Source: Microlunatus flavus
Lineage (GTDB): Bacteria > Actinomycetota > Actinomycetes > Propionibacteriales > Propionibacteriaceae
Length of the DNA stretch: 64,000 nucleotides
Assembly: GCF_900110855.1 (NCBI RefSeq)
Contig: NZ_FOFA01000001.1
Coordinates: forward strand, 496,001 to 560,000
Reading direction: 5' to 3'
This document shows, one piece after another, positions 26,117-35,132 of this stretch (position 1 is its first letter; the number at the start of each line of letters is the position of its first letter). A program made the position numbers and the translations under genes. The notes beneath the pieces were generated by a model, which searched no databases, was not told the DNA's origin, and was given only the letters and a program-made list of their open reading frames with translations.

Positions 26117-26222
26117 GTGGAATCACCTCTCCACCATACGAGAGAGCGTCTCGGGGCTGTCGACGGTTGACCTCCGCCCGCCCCGGTCCTAGTCTCCGCT
26201 AAGAACGGAACTACTCTTCCGT
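26117..26222. promoter_or_regulatory. Divergent control region between the MR/glc operon and glcB
   Basis: A rightward promoter candidate is TTGACC (26167-26172), 17 nt, TAGTCT (26190-26195). Directly downstream lies the dyad ACGGAA-CTACTC-TTCCGT (26205-26222), well placed to block initiation. Toward the leftward gene, GTGGA-N8-TCCAC (26117-26134) follows a possible -10 TATGGT; it includes the 10-mer GTGGAATCAC that recurs at 12907-12916. The GGAA/TTCC symmetry fits an IclR-family operator. The hexamers and dyads are read directly; function is inferred. Confidence 0.5.
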
Positions 26223-26272
26223 AGAGCGAAACCACCGGCTCGCCGGATCGACGCACACCCCCGAGAGGCGAG

Positions 26273-28453
26273 ATGCGACCAGGACATGACCACGTGGACG
26301 TCGGAGGACTGAGCGTCGCCCGCGAGCTGCACGACTTCGTGGAGACCGAGGCCCTGGCCGGCGTCGACCTCGACCCCCGCACCTTCTGGGCGGGCTTCGC
26401 CGAGCTCGTCGCCGACCTCCGCGGCCCCGGCCGGGCGCTGCTGGCCGAGCGGGACCGGCTGCAGACCGCGCTCGACGTCTGGCACGCGGAGCACCGCGGC
26501 GCGCCCTGGGACGCTGCGGCCTACCGGGCGCACCTCGAGCAGATCGGCTACCTCGTGCCCGAGACGTCCGACGCGGAGGTCACGACGCGCGACGTCGACC
26601 CGGAGCTCGCGAGCGTGGCCGGCCCGCAGCTCGTCGTCCCCGTCACCAACGCGCGCTACCTGCTGAACGCGGCGAACGCCCGGTGGGGATCGCTCTACGA
26701 CGCGCTCTACGGCACCGACGCCCTGCCAGGTGCGGCCCGGCCGGGCGGGTACGACCGGGCGCGGGGGGCGCAGGTGGTGGACGCCGTGCGCGGCCTCCTC
26801 GACGAGCTCTTCCCGCTCGCCGAGGACAGTCACCGCGCCGCCCGTGGCTACACCGTGGAGGACGGTGCCCTGGTGGTGTCGACGGCCTCCGGCACGACGA
26901 CCCTGGCCGACCCCGACGCCTTCCGCGGCTGGCAGGGCGACCCCTCCCAGCCGGAGGTCGTGCTGCTGCGCCGTCACGGCCTGCACTGGGAGATCCGGCT
27001 GGACCCGTCCTCGACGGTCGGGGCCGACGACCCGGCTGGGGTCAGCGACGTGGTCGTCGAGGCGGCGACCACGGCGATCGTCGACTTCGAGGACTCCGTC
27101 GCCGTGGTCGACGCCGCCGACAAGGTTGCCGCCTACCGCAACTGGCTCGGACTGAATCGCGGCGACCTGCAGGCCACCTTCGACAAGAGGGGCCGGCAGG
27201 TGGTGCGTCGGCTCGAGCCGGACCGGACGTACCGCACCCCGGACGGCGAGCTCGTCCTGCCCGGGCGGGCCGTGCTGCTCGTGAGGAACGTCGGGCACCT
27301 GATGACGAGCGACGCCGTGCTCGACGCCGACGGCGACGAGATCGGCGAGGGGATCCTCGACGCCGTCGTGACCGCCCTCTGCGCGGTGCCCGGCCTCGAC
27401 CCGGCGTCCACGACGCGCAACGGCTCCGCCGGCTCGCTCTACGTCGTCAAGCCGAAGATGCACGGGCCGGCCGAGGTGGCGTACACGGTCAGGCTCTTCG
27501 AGCGGGTCGAGCGGCTGCTCGGGCTGGCGCCGGAGACGATCAAGCTCGGCCTCATGGACGAGGAGCGGCGCACGTCGGCGAACCTGGGCGCCTGCATCGC
27601 CGAGGCGTCGACGCGGCTCGTGTTCATCAACACCGGCTTCCTCGACCGCTCCGGCGACGAGATCCACACCGCGCTGGAGGCCGGCCCGGTCGTCCGCAAG
27701 GCCGAGCTGCGCCGCCGGCCGTGGATGGCGGCGTACGAGGACCGCAACGTCGACCTCGGCCTCCGGGCGGGCCTGGCCGGCCACGGCCAGATCGGCAAGG
27801 GCATGTGGGCCATGCCCGACCGGATGGCCGAGATGCTCGAGCAGAAGGTCGCCCAGCCCCTGGCCGGTGCGTCGACCGCCTGGGTCCCGTCGCCCACGGC
27901 GGCGGTGCTCCACGCCCTGCACTACGCCCGGGTCGACGTCCACGCGCGGCAGCGTGAGCTCGCCGGGCGCGCGCCGGCCCCGCTCGAGGAGCTCCTGACC
28001 CCGCCGCTCGCCGACCCGTCGGCGTGGGACGAGCGGGCCCGGCTCGAGGAGGTCGACGAGAACGTCCAGTCGCTCCTCGGCTACGTCGTGCGCTGGGTCG
28101 ACGCCGGCGTGGGCTGCTCGAAGGTCCCCGACGTGCACGACGTCGCGCTGATGGAGGACCGGGCGACGCTGCGCATCTCGAGCCAGCTCCTCGCGAACTG
28201 GCTCCACCACGGGGTCGTCGACGAGGCGGTCGTCCGGGCCTCGCTGCAGAGGATGGCCGCCGTCGTGGACGGGCAGAACGCCGCGGACCCGGACTACCGC
28301 CCCATGGCCACCGACCTCGACGGGAGCATCGCCTTCCGGGCGGCCTGCGACCTGGTCTTCGAGGGTGCGCGGCAGCCCAACGGCTACACCGAACCGATCC
28401 TGCACCGGCGGCGGCGCGAGGCCAAGGCCGCGCGGACGGCGGTGGCCGCATGA
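26273..28453 (+). CDS. glcB: Malate synthase G
   Basis: A 726-aa enzyme, the usual length of monomeric malate synthase G, condensing glyoxylate with acetyl-CoA to malate. The start [21 protein letters not shown] matches the family. The catalytic Arg is R338 in [12 protein letters not shown] and the catalytic Asp D629 in [24 protein letters not shown]-type segments ([14 protein letters not shown]) are also present. ATG at 26273 follows GAGAGG closely. It is divergent from the MR/GH-like/glcDEF operon and overlaps glcG by ATGA, so the cell can assimilate glyoxylate made by GlcDEF. Confidence 0.96.
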   Translation: MRPGHDHVDVGGLSVARELHDFVETEALAGVDLDPRTFWAGFAELVADLRGPGRALLAERDRLQTALDVWHAEHRGAPWDAAAYRAHLEQIGYLVPETSDAEVTTRDVDPELASVAGPQLVVPVTNARYLLNAANARWGSLYDALYGTDALPGAARPGGYDRARGAQVVDAVRGLLDELFPLAEDSHRAARGYTVEDGALVVSTASGTTTLADPDAFRGWQGDPSQPEVVLLRRHGLHWEIRLDPSSTVGADDPAGVSDVVVEAATTAIVDFEDSVAVVDAADKVAAYRNWLGLNRGDLQATFDKRGRQVVRRLEPDRTYRTPDGELVLPGRAVLLVRNVGHLMTSDAVLDADGDEIGEGILDAVVTALCAVPGLDPASTTRNGSAGSLYVVKPKMHGPAEVAYTVRLFERVERLLGLAPETIKLGLMDEERRTSANLGACIAEASTRLVFINTGFLDRSGDEIHTALEAGPVVRKAELRRRPWMAAYEDRNVDLGLRAGLAGHGQIGKGMWAMPDRMAEMLEQKVAQPLAGASTAWVPSPTAAVLHALHYARVDVHARQRELAGRAPAPLEELLTPPLADPSAWDERARLEEVDENVQSLLGYVVRWVDAGVGCSKVPDVHDVALMEDRATLRISSQLLANWLHHGVVDEAVVRASLQRMAAVVDGQNAADPDYRPMATDLDGSIAFRAACDLVFEGARQPNGYTEPILHRRRREAKAARTAVAA

Positions 28454-28899
28454 GCACCGACCACTTCTTCGTCGAGCTCGCCGCGGTCAGCCACGAGCTC
28501 GCCCTGCAGCTCGTGCAGGCCGGGATCGAGGCCGGCGCCGCTGCGGGGCTGCCCGTGGCCGTCGCCGTCGTCGACCCCGCGATGGCCCTGGTCGCCTACG
28601 GCCGCGCGGACGGCACCACGCCGCACAGCGCCGAGACCTGCCGGCGCAAGGCCCAGACCGCGGCGTCGACCCGCCGGCCCACCGGCTGGATGGAGGGTGA
28701 CCTGGCGCTGGCGCTGCCGCCGGCCTCCGGCAACCTGCTGACCAACGTCCTCGGCGGGTTCCCGCTCGTCGTGGGGGAACGGTTCCTGGGGGGCTTCGGG
28801 GTCGCGGGCGGCGCCCCGGCGGTCGACGCGAACATCGCCCGCACCGCCCTGGCCGCCGTCGGCCTGGCCGAGCCCGGGCCGGCTCGGCGCGCGTCGTGA
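28450..28899 (+). CDS. glcG: GlcG/HbpS family heme- or cofactor-binding protein
   Basis: A 149-aa protein of the GlcG/HbpS (DUF336) family, which is found in E. coli inside the glc operon next to glcB. The family pattern is clear: [20 protein letters not shown], then [19 protein letters not shown], a central [10 protein letters not shown], and the glycine-rich [15 protein letters not shown] and [10 protein letters not shown]. The molecular role is unresolved (heme binding is shown for HbpS). ATG overlaps the glcB stop, so the two are coupled. The location beside glcB supports the symbol. Confidence 0.88.
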   Translation: MSTDHFFVELAAVSHELALQLVQAGIEAGAAAGLPVAVAVVDPAMALVAYGRADGTTPHSAETCRRKAQTAASTRRPTGWMEGDLALALPPASGNLLTNVLGGFPLVVGERFLGGFGVAGGAPAVDANIARTALAAVGLAEPGPARRAS

Positions 28900-28933
28900 G
28901 GCCCTTCCGCCCGTCGAGCACGGGGACAGCACC

Positions 28934-30040
28934 GTGAGAGCAGCCGTCGTGCGCGAGCGGTCCGGCCCCTTCCGGGTCGAGGAGCTGCGCCGGCCCGAGC
29001 CGCGGGACGGCGAGGTCCTCGTCGAGGTCGCGGCGTGCGGGGTCTGCCACACCGATCTCCACGTCCACGACGGCTCGGTCGCCTTCCCGCTGCCCGCCGT
29101 CCTCGGCCACGAGGTGTCCGGGACCGTGCGGGCGGTGGGGCGCGGGGTCGAGCACCTGTCCGAGGGCGACGCCGTCGTGGGCGCGTTCATCATGCCGTGC
29201 GGCCGCTGCCGCATGTGCACGCGCGGGCGCGAGGAGCTGTGCGAGCCGTTCTTCGCGCAGAACCGGCTCAACGGGACCCTGTACGACGGGACGACGCGGC
29301 TCTTCGACGCCGACGGCGCACCCGTGGCGATGTACTCGATGGGCGGCCTCGCCGAGCACGCGGTGATGCCGGCGCTCGCCGCCGCACCGATCCCAGCGGG
29401 GGCACCCCTCGCCGACTCGGCCATCCTCGGCTGCGCCTTCCTGACCGCGTACGGCGCGCTGGTCCACGTCGGCGACGTCCAGCCGGGTGCCTCGGTCGCC
29501 GTCATCGGCGCGGGCGGCGTGGGGCTGAGCCTGGTCGCCGTCGCGAAGGCGCTGGGCGCCGCGCAGGTGGTCGCCGTCGACCTGGCCGACGACCGGCTGC
29601 GGGCCGCGACCGAGCTGGGGGCGACCGCCACCGTCAACGGGCGTACGCAGGACGTGGTCGCGACCGTCCGCGACCTCACCGGGGGTGGCGCGGACGTCGT
29701 GGTCGAGGCCATCGGCCAGCCGGCGACGTTCCGTCAGGCGACCGAGGTGGTCGCCGACGGCGGGCGCTGCGTGATGATCGGCATCGCTCCGGTCGGCCGG
29801 ACGGCCGAGGTCGAGATCACGCGTCTCGTGCGCCGCAAGATCCAGGTCTGCGGCTCCTTCGGCGGCAGGCCGCGGACGGATCTCGCGCACCTCGGGCGGC
29901 TCGTGGCCGACGGCCGGCTCGACCCGGGCGCGCTCATCAGCCGGCGCTTCGCCCTGGGCGAGGCCGACGAGGCGTACCGCCTCCTCGCGGAGGGTCGGAT
30001 CGTCGGTCGGGCGTTGGTCGAGATGGATCGACCCGGCTGA
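28934..30040 (+). CDS. Zinc-dependent alcohol dehydrogenase
   Basis: A 368-aa medium-chain dehydrogenase. The catalytic zinc ligands are C and H in CGVCHTDLH and LGHEVSG; the structural-zinc cysteines are in CGRCRMCTRGREELC; the NAD(P)-binding Rossmann motif is VIGAGGVGLSL. GTG at 28934 lies 34 nt after glcG with GGGGA upstream, so it is the third gene of the glcB-glcG operon. In this context it could oxidise an alcohol or aldehyde precursor of glycolate, but the substrate is not readable from sequence. Confidence 0.9.
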   Translation: MRAAVVRERSGPFRVEELRRPEPRDGEVLVEVAACGVCHTDLHVHDGSVAFPLPAVLGHEVSGTVRAVGRGVEHLSEGDAVVGAFIMPCGRCRMCTRGREELCEPFFAQNRLNGTLYDGTTRLFDADGAPVAMYSMGGLAEHAVMPALAAAPIPAGAPLADSAILGCAFLTAYGALVHVGDVQPGASVAVIGAGGVGLSLVAVAKALGAAQVVAVDLADDRLRAATELGATATVNGRTQDVVATVRDLTGGGADVVVEAIGQPATFRQATEVVADGGRCVMIGIAPVGRTAEVEITRLVRRKIQVCGSFGGRPRTDLAHLGRLVADGRLDPGALISRRFALGEADEAYRLLAEGRIVGRALVEMDRPG

Positions 30041-30106
30041 GAGCCGGCCCTCCCTCCTTCTCGAGATGCCGCACGATGCGGCGCGGAGGAGGGGACGCAT
30101 CCGTCA

Positions 30107-30140
30107 GGAGCGCGCCGCACCACTCGGTGCGACGCGCTCC
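30107..30140. terminator. Strong bidirectional hairpin terminator
   Basis: GGAGCGCG pairs perfectly with CGCGCTCC, and inside it CGCACC pairs with GGTGCG around an ACTC loop, with one mismatch (c/a) between the two stems. It lies exactly between the convergent alcohol dehydrogenase and GH-like genes. A smaller GCCGCA-CGA-TGCGGC hairpin is at 30068-30082. Confidence 0.75.
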
Positions 30141-30149
30141 CGCTGGCGC

Positions 30150-32738
30150 TCAGGCCGCCGGTGCGTCCGGGATCCCCCGGTCGCCGTGCGCGGTGCTGTG
30201 CACCACCACGTACGGCTGCTCGGACAGCTCGGGCCCGAAGCCTGGGTGGACGCCGCGGCGCCCGTCGCGGTGGACGGTCTCGAAGAAGTACATGAGCGGG
30301 TAGGTCGTGGCCGTGTAGTCCGCCGGGACGCTGGCCGAGAAGCCCCGCTCGTCCTGGCTCGCCTTGGCCGAGCGGAAGGCCTGCGACTGGTCGACGTGAC
30401 GGTAGTGCAGCGTCACGTCGGCGAGCCCCTCCTCCGCCGCGGCGTCGAGCCGGAGCACCAGGTCCTCCCCGCGCACGAAGGCGGCGGGAGCCTCGTGGCG
30501 CAGCGACCCGCCCACGAAGCGGGCGGGTGCGGCGACCGGCCGGGCGTCGACGTCGCCGCCGCCCGCGGCCTCGAGCTCGGCCCGCAGCGCCGCGACGTCC
30601 GCGTCGATGCCGGCGACGCGCGTGGACCAGTGGCCGTGCTCGCTGCTCTCCGGACCGAAGCGCAGGTCGTCGACGTAGACGCCGGCGACCACGGTCGGGA
30701 TCCCGGCGTACGCCTCGCGCGCCAGCGCGTAGTCGTCGAGGGCCTGCACGAGGTGGCCGGGATCGCGGCTCTCCTGCCACGCCGCGTACGCGGTGGCCGC
30801 GCGGAACTTGCCGGCGAAGAACGCGCCCAGGCGGCTGAGCACCTCGAGGTCGACGAGCGTGCGCCGCAGCGTCACGTCGTCCGGCGAGCCCTCGGCGGCG
30901 GTGCGGACCGCGCCGAGCGCCGGTGCGGCGTCGTCGACCATCCGCTGCAGCCAGCCAGCCACCTCGAGCGGGGTGTACCGGCCGGACTGCGTGCCGCCGG
31001 CGAGGTCGGCCACGAACTCGTCGATGCCGTAGAACATCGTCGGGTCGAAGGGGCTGACGGTGCCCCAGACCGGCGGCGCGACGGTGTCGTGGGCGTAGTG
31101 CGCGGGGTCGACGTCCTGCGACAGCGGCAGGTTCACGTACATCTCGGGCCAGTTGCCGTTGTTGGAACCGCCGACGCCGTGGACCACGGTGACGAGCGGC
31201 AGCACGCGGCTCAGCGGCGACAGCGCCTCCTCGACCGAGGTGGCCAGGTCGCCGTACTCCGCGCGCAGGAAGCGCTGCCACACCTCGGGACGCGTGTCCG
31301 GGTTGTGCAGCATCCGACCCCACAGCAGGTACGTGTAGGCGTGCTTGCGCCACTCCCGGCCGCCGAGCTGCAGGGCCGGGTCGGCGTACGGGTCCCGGCC
31401 GCCCTTGCGCCCGCTGCCCTTGCGGCCCTTGAAGAAGAGCGGCTCGCAGAAGTCGACGCCGCGCGAGCCGGCGAAGGTGGAGAGCCGCCCGTAGCCCGAC
31501 GCGATGGCCGGGTCTCCCCACAGCAGCAGCTTCTGGGTCCCGGGCCACACCCGGAACATGAGGTCGACGCTGCGGTCCTCGGCGAGGAAGTCGCCGTAGC
31601 CGTAGCGGGTGAAGCGGCGCGAGAACTCGGTGATGCCGCGCATCTCGTGCCCCGGCGGGATGGGCTTCGCGGCCTCCTGCGGCCGGATCGAGGTCTGGTG
31701 GTAGGGCAGGCCCATGTGCTCCGCCCAGTACTTGGCCGACAGCACGGGGCGCAGGCCGGGCTTGGCGACCGCGTCCAGCAGCGCCTGGTCGACACCCTTC
31801 GCGTGCATGTCGATCTCCAGCGGCCGGCCCGAGGACGACGCGGCGGCGAAGACCTTGTCCCAGAACACCTCGTGCTGGAAGTCGTGGATGCCGCCCTCGT
31901 AGTGCACGCGGAAGGTCAGGCCCTCGACCTCGGGAACGGCCTCCAGCAGCTGTCCGAGCGCCGCCGCGGAGTAGTCGGCGTGGGTCTCGGGCGTCAGGCC
32001 CGTGATCGGGTAGCGGTGGACGGAGTCGCGGCCGTAGTCGTACGCGTGGTTCCACAGGCCGAGTTGGAAGCTCATGCCTCGACGCCGCGTCTCGGCGGCG
32101 ATGTGCTGCAACGACGCCAGGTTGCGCGCCCGCTCGCCCGCGTCCACCCCCTCGGCCCGGACGTCCCAGCCCGGCACCTCCAGCAGGAAGGGGTAGGCGA
32201 AGCAGAGGTAGTTGTCGGTGGCCCCGTGCGGGTCGGCGCCGTAGTTGTACTGCATCCCGAGCGCGAGGTGGAAGCGGTTGAAGCGCGACACGGCCAGCCA
32301 GTCGAGGTACTCGGCCCAGAAGCCCCGGTCGTGGAACCATCCGAGGTCCTCGTCGACGCTCGAGAACGACCGGACGATGCCGCGAACGGGAACCGCGGGT
32401 TCCTCCGCCGTGCCGACCGTGTCGCGGACGGCCGTGCGGAGGTCGGCGCCCGCCCGCACCTGGGCGGCGAGCTCGGTCAGGGCGTAGGCGAAGCCGCGCC
32501 CGCCGCCCGCTCGCAGGACCGCCGCTCCCCCGTCGGCCTCGACCCGGTACGCCTCGTCCGGGCTCTCGTCGAGCTCGAGGCGGAGCAGGTCCTCGGGCCC
32601 CGGCTCGGTCCCGGACCCGAGCCGTCCGCCGCGGGCGGCGACGGCGTCGGTGAGCTGCCCCGCGGCCCAGGCGACGACGGGGTCGGCGGCGAGCGGCGCG
32701 GGGAGGTGGAGGTGGTCCGACGAGGTCGGGGCAGGCAT
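30150..32738 (-). CDS. Large glycoside-hydrolase-like protein (paralogue of 22326-24902)
   Basis: An 862-aa cytosolic protein colinear with the 858-aa protein at 22326-24902. Shared blocks are RGFAYALTELAAQVR, LALGMQYNYGAD, NYLCFAYPFLLEVPGW, FQLGLWNHAYD, FRVHYEGG, EIDMHAKGVD, SAKYWAEHMGLPYHQ, RRFTRYGYGDFL, FRVWPGTQKLLLWGDP and FKGRKGSG. The same acidic and His residues are conserved, so both copies look active. ATG at 32738 has AAGGA 8 nt upstream. It is the last gene of the second importer operon (beta-propeller, two permeases, binding protein). I infer a hydrolase or lyase for an imported glycan; the family is not one I can name. Confidence 0.75.
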   Translation of the reverse strand: MPAPTSSDHLHLPAPLAADPVVAWAAGQLTDAVAARGGRLGSGTEPGPEDLLRLELDESPDEAYRVEADGGAAVLRAGGGRGFAYALTELAAQVRAGADLRTAVRDTVGTAEEPAVPVRGIVRSFSSVDEDLGWFHDRGFWAEYLDWLAVSRFNRFHLALGMQYNYGADPHGATDNYLCFAYPFLLEVPGWDVRAEGVDAGERARNLASLQHIAAETRRRGMSFQLGLWNHAYDYGRDSVHRYPITGLTPETHADYSAAALGQLLEAVPEVEGLTFRVHYEGGIHDFQHEVFWDKVFAAASSSGRPLEIDMHAKGVDQALLDAVAKPGLRPVLSAKYWAEHMGLPYHQTSIRPQEAAKPIPPGHEMRGITEFSRRFTRYGYGDFLAEDRSVDLMFRVWPGTQKLLLWGDPAIASGYGRLSTFAGSRGVDFCEPLFFKGRKGSGRKGGRDPYADPALQLGGREWRKHAYTYLLWGRMLHNPDTRPEVWQRFLRAEYGDLATSVEEALSPLSRVLPLVTVVHGVGGSNNGNWPEMYVNLPLSQDVDPAHYAHDTVAPPVWGTVSPFDPTMFYGIDEFVADLAGGTQSGRYTPLEVAGWLQRMVDDAAPALGAVRTAAEGSPDDVTLRRTLVDLEVLSRLGAFFAGKFRAATAYAAWQESRDPGHLVQALDDYALAREAYAGIPTVVAGVYVDDLRFGPESSEHGHWSTRVAGIDADVAALRAELEAAGGGDVDARPVAAPARFVGGSLRHEAPAAFVRGEDLVLRLDAAAEEGLADVTLHYRHVDQSQAFRSAKASQDERGFSASVPADYTATTYPLMYFFETVHRDGRRGVHPGFGPELSEQPYVVVHSTAHGDRGIPDAPAA

Positions 32739-32809
32739 GGGTGGTCCTTCGGTAGGAGGAGGAGGAGCGGTCGTGGAGCGGGTGGAGGACGAGCGGTCGG
32801 GCTCGCCGG
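32739..32809 (-). repeat. C-rich spacer between binding-protein and GH-like genes
   Basis: On the plus strand GAGCGG units occur at about 32765, 32776 and 32791 within a purine-rich run that also includes the ribosome-binding site of the downstream GH-like gene. It matches in style the spacers at 22236-22325 and 34124-34232. It is possibly an mRNA element around the binding-protein cistron. Confidence 0.4.
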
Positions 32810-34123
32810 TCAGGAGCTGGCGAGAGCCTTCTTGCCGTCGGCGAGGAAGGTGTCGATCGCCTTGGCGGCGGACGCCCGCTCGAAGGCGATGTCCTGGCTC
32901 GCCTTGAGCAGCAGGTCGGCGACCGCGGTGTTGGCGGCGGGCGCGGTGCCGGGTGCCGGCGTCGACTTCGTCAGCGCCATCTCGGTGAAGTCAAGGACCT
33001 TCTTCTCGTCGGGCGTCAGGTCGCCGGAACCGGCGAGCGCCTCGCGACCGGCCGTGGACGCGGGCGGCCCGCTGATCAGCCGCAGCGTGAGCGCGGCCTC
33101 CTTGCTGTTGACGAACCAGTTGAGGAACTTGGCTGCCTCGTCGGCCTTGGCGCTGCGGGCGTTGAGCGAGAGGTAGCTGCTGGCGGCCGGGTAGTGCGGG
33201 TAGTCACCGCTCTTGGACGCTCGCGGGACGAGCGTGATCTGGACGACGTCGTCGGTCAGGCTCTGGAAGCCGCCGGAGAGGTTCGGCGTCGAGATCCGGC
33301 CGAGCGGCGCCTTCTTGGTGACCAGGGGCGAGTTCGGCCAGTCGCCGTACTCGGCCTGGGCTGCGATCTCCGCTGTGACGCAGCCGCCCGCGGCGCGCAG
33401 CTTGCTCCAGTAGGCGAACCAGTCCTGCAGGGTGTCGCGGCTGAAGCCGAAGTCGGTCGCGCCCGAGTAGAGCTGCTCGCCCCGGGACCGGACGAAGAGC
33501 TCGAGGAAGGCCGGGTCGCCGCTGGGGTCCTCGGCGCCGAAGTACTTGCCCTTCGACGCGTCGTGCACCTCGGTGGCGTAGTCGGCGTAGTCGTCCCAGG
33601 TCCAGGTGCCGTCCGGCGCCTTGAGCCCGATCTCCTCGAGCACCGTCTGGTCGTAGCCGATGCCGTTCGTCGCGGTGGCGACGGGCAGGCCCAGCTGCTT
33701 GCCGTCGACCTGGCCCTGCACGAGGAGGCTCTGGTCGAACTGGTCGCTCTGCACGGTGCCCGGCACGTAGCCGTCGAGCGCCTGCAGCGCGCCGGCCCGG
33801 CCGTACTGCGCCATCCGGGGGGAGTCGATGTTGATCACGTCGGGGGCGTTGCCGCCGGCCATCTGGGTGGCGAGCTTGTCCCAGTAGCCGGCGGTCGCCG
33901 TGCCCTCGAACGCGATCTTGGCGTCGGGGTTCAGCTTCATGTAGGTGTCCGCCAGGCTTCCGCGGATCTTGAGCTTGGTCGGGTCGCCGTAGCTGCTGAA
34001 GCGGATGGCGTCGGCCTCCGCCCCACCAGGTCGGATGGCGGAGCAGGCGCTGACGAACGGCGCCGAGACGGCGGCGGCGAGACCGGCCCCGAGGAGGGTG
34101 CGGCGGCTGATCGGTCGGCCCAT
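32810..34123 (-). CDS. Sugar ABC transporter substrate-binding lipoprotein (Tat-type signal)
   Basis: A 437-aa SBP_bac_1 protein. The N-terminus carries SRRTLLGAG, a twin-arginine motif, followed by a hydrophobic stretch and lipobox VSAC, so export of a folded lipoprotein through Tat is likely. ATG at 34123 is selected by AAAGGAG 8 nt upstream. Conserved binder segments include MAGGNAPDVINIDSPRMAQY and DEAAKFLNWFVNSKEAA. It serves the importer made by the two permease genes immediately upstream in the operon. The ligand is unknown. Confidence 0.92.
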   Translation of the reverse strand: MGRPISRRTLLGAGLAAAVSAPFVSACSAIRPGGAEADAIRFSSYGDPTKLKIRGSLADTYMKLNPDAKIAFEGTATAGYWDKLATQMAGGNAPDVINIDSPRMAQYGRAGALQALDGYVPGTVQSDQFDQSLLVQGQVDGKQLGLPVATATNGIGYDQTVLEEIGLKAPDGTWTWDDYADYATEVHDASKGKYFGAEDPSGDPAFLELFVRSRGEQLYSGATDFGFSRDTLQDWFAYWSKLRAAGGCVTAEIAAQAEYGDWPNSPLVTKKAPLGRISTPNLSGGFQSLTDDVVQITLVPRASKSGDYPHYPAASSYLSLNARSAKADEAAKFLNWFVNSKEAALTLRLISGPPASTAGREALAGSGDLTPDEKKVLDFTEMALTKSTPAPGTAPAANTAVADLLLKASQDIAFERASAAKAIDTFLADGKKALASS

Positions 34124-34232
34124 GGTGAGAACTCCTTTGTCTGCGGGCGAGCGGGTGGGGATGGAGCGGGTGGGGACGGAGCGGTGTGGTGGGGGTGGGT
34201 GCGGTCGCCGGGGAGCCCGCCGCACGTACCGT
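34124..34232 (-). repeat. C-rich spacer with 15-nt repeat before binding-protein gene
   Basis: On the plus strand GAGCGGGTGGGGA is repeated exactly at 34149-34161 and 34164-34176, with a degenerate third copy at 34179-34191, giving a strict 15-nt period; G/T-rich sequence continues to about 34205. The transcript therefore has C-rich units ahead of the binding-protein cistron, as at 22236-22325 in the other importer operon. Confidence 0.6.
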
Positions 34233-35132
34233 TCAGCCCTTGAGGCCGGTGGTGGCGATGCCGTCGACGATCCGCTTCTGCGCGACGAGGAAGACGACGA
34301 AGGTGGGGACGAGCGAGAGCGCCGACATGGCGAGCAGCTGGCCGTAGGAGGAGGTGCCGGTGGCGTCGACGAAGCGACGCAGCGCCACGGGCACGGTCTC
34401 GGCGTAGGGCGAGGTGAGGTAGATCAGCTGGCTGAAGAAGTCGTTGTAGGTCCAGATGAAGGTGAAGATCACCGTCGTCACGAGAGCCGGGCCCATCAGC
34501 GGCAGCAGGATCTTGGTGAAGATCCTGATCTTGCCGCAGCCGTCGATCATGGCCGCCTCGTCCAGCGTCCGCGGGATGGTGCGGATGAACTGGACCATCA
34601 GGAAGATGAAGAACGCGTCGGTCGCGAGGAACTTCGGCACGATCAGCGGCAGGTAGGTGTTGACCCAGCCGAGGTTGAAGTAGACGACGTACTGCGGGAT
34701 GAGCAGCGCGTGCGCCGGCAGCATGATCGACCCGAGCATGAGGGCGAACCAGAGCCTCTTCAGGCGGAAGTCGAGCCGGGCGAACGCGTACGCGGTCAGG
34801 GTGCAGGCGACGACGTTCCCGATCACCGCGAAGAGCGCGATGATCGTCGAGTTCAGGTAGAACTGCGTGAAGGTCGGCGTCGTGGCGTTCCACCCGCTGA
34901 CGTAGTTGCGCAGGTCGAGGCTGGAGGGGAACGGGTTCAGCTCGGAGAAGATCGAGCGGTCCTCCTTGAAGGAGCCGCCGACCATCCAGATCAACGGATA
35001 GACCATCACGATCGAGCCCAGCAGCAGCACCAGGTGGATCACCCAGCGGCGCTTGCCGCGGACCAGATGGGTGGGCGCCTCGCTCGCGCCGGGCAGGGTC
35101 TGGTTCTGAATCGGCACAGCCATCTGCGTCAC
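34233..35132 (-). CDS. CUT1 sugar ABC transporter permease (MalG type)
   Basis: A 299-aa permease with six predicted helices, docking loop LDEAAMIDGCGKIRIFTKILLP and C-terminal IATTGLKG. Two starts are possible: GTG at 35132, which overlaps the upstream stop (GTGA) and has GAGGA 7 nt before it, and ATG at 35123 without a good ribosome site; the GTG is preferred. It partners the MalF-type permease at 35129-36133. No ATPase gene is present in this operon either. Confidence 0.9.
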   Translation of the reverse strand: MTQMAVPIQNQTLPGASEAPTHLVRGKRRWVIHLVLLLGSIVMVYPLIWMVGGSFKEDRSIFSELNPFPSSLDLRNYVSGWNATTPTFTQFYLNSTIIALFAVIGNVVACTLTAYAFARLDFRLKRLWFALMLGSIMLPAHALLIPQYVVYFNLGWVNTYLPLIVPKFLATDAFFIFLMVQFIRTIPRTLDEAAMIDGCGKIRIFTKILLPLMGPALVTTVIFTFIWTYNDFFSQLIYLTSPYAETVPVALRRFVDATGTSSYGQLLAMSALSLVPTFVVFLVAQKRIVDGIATTGLKG

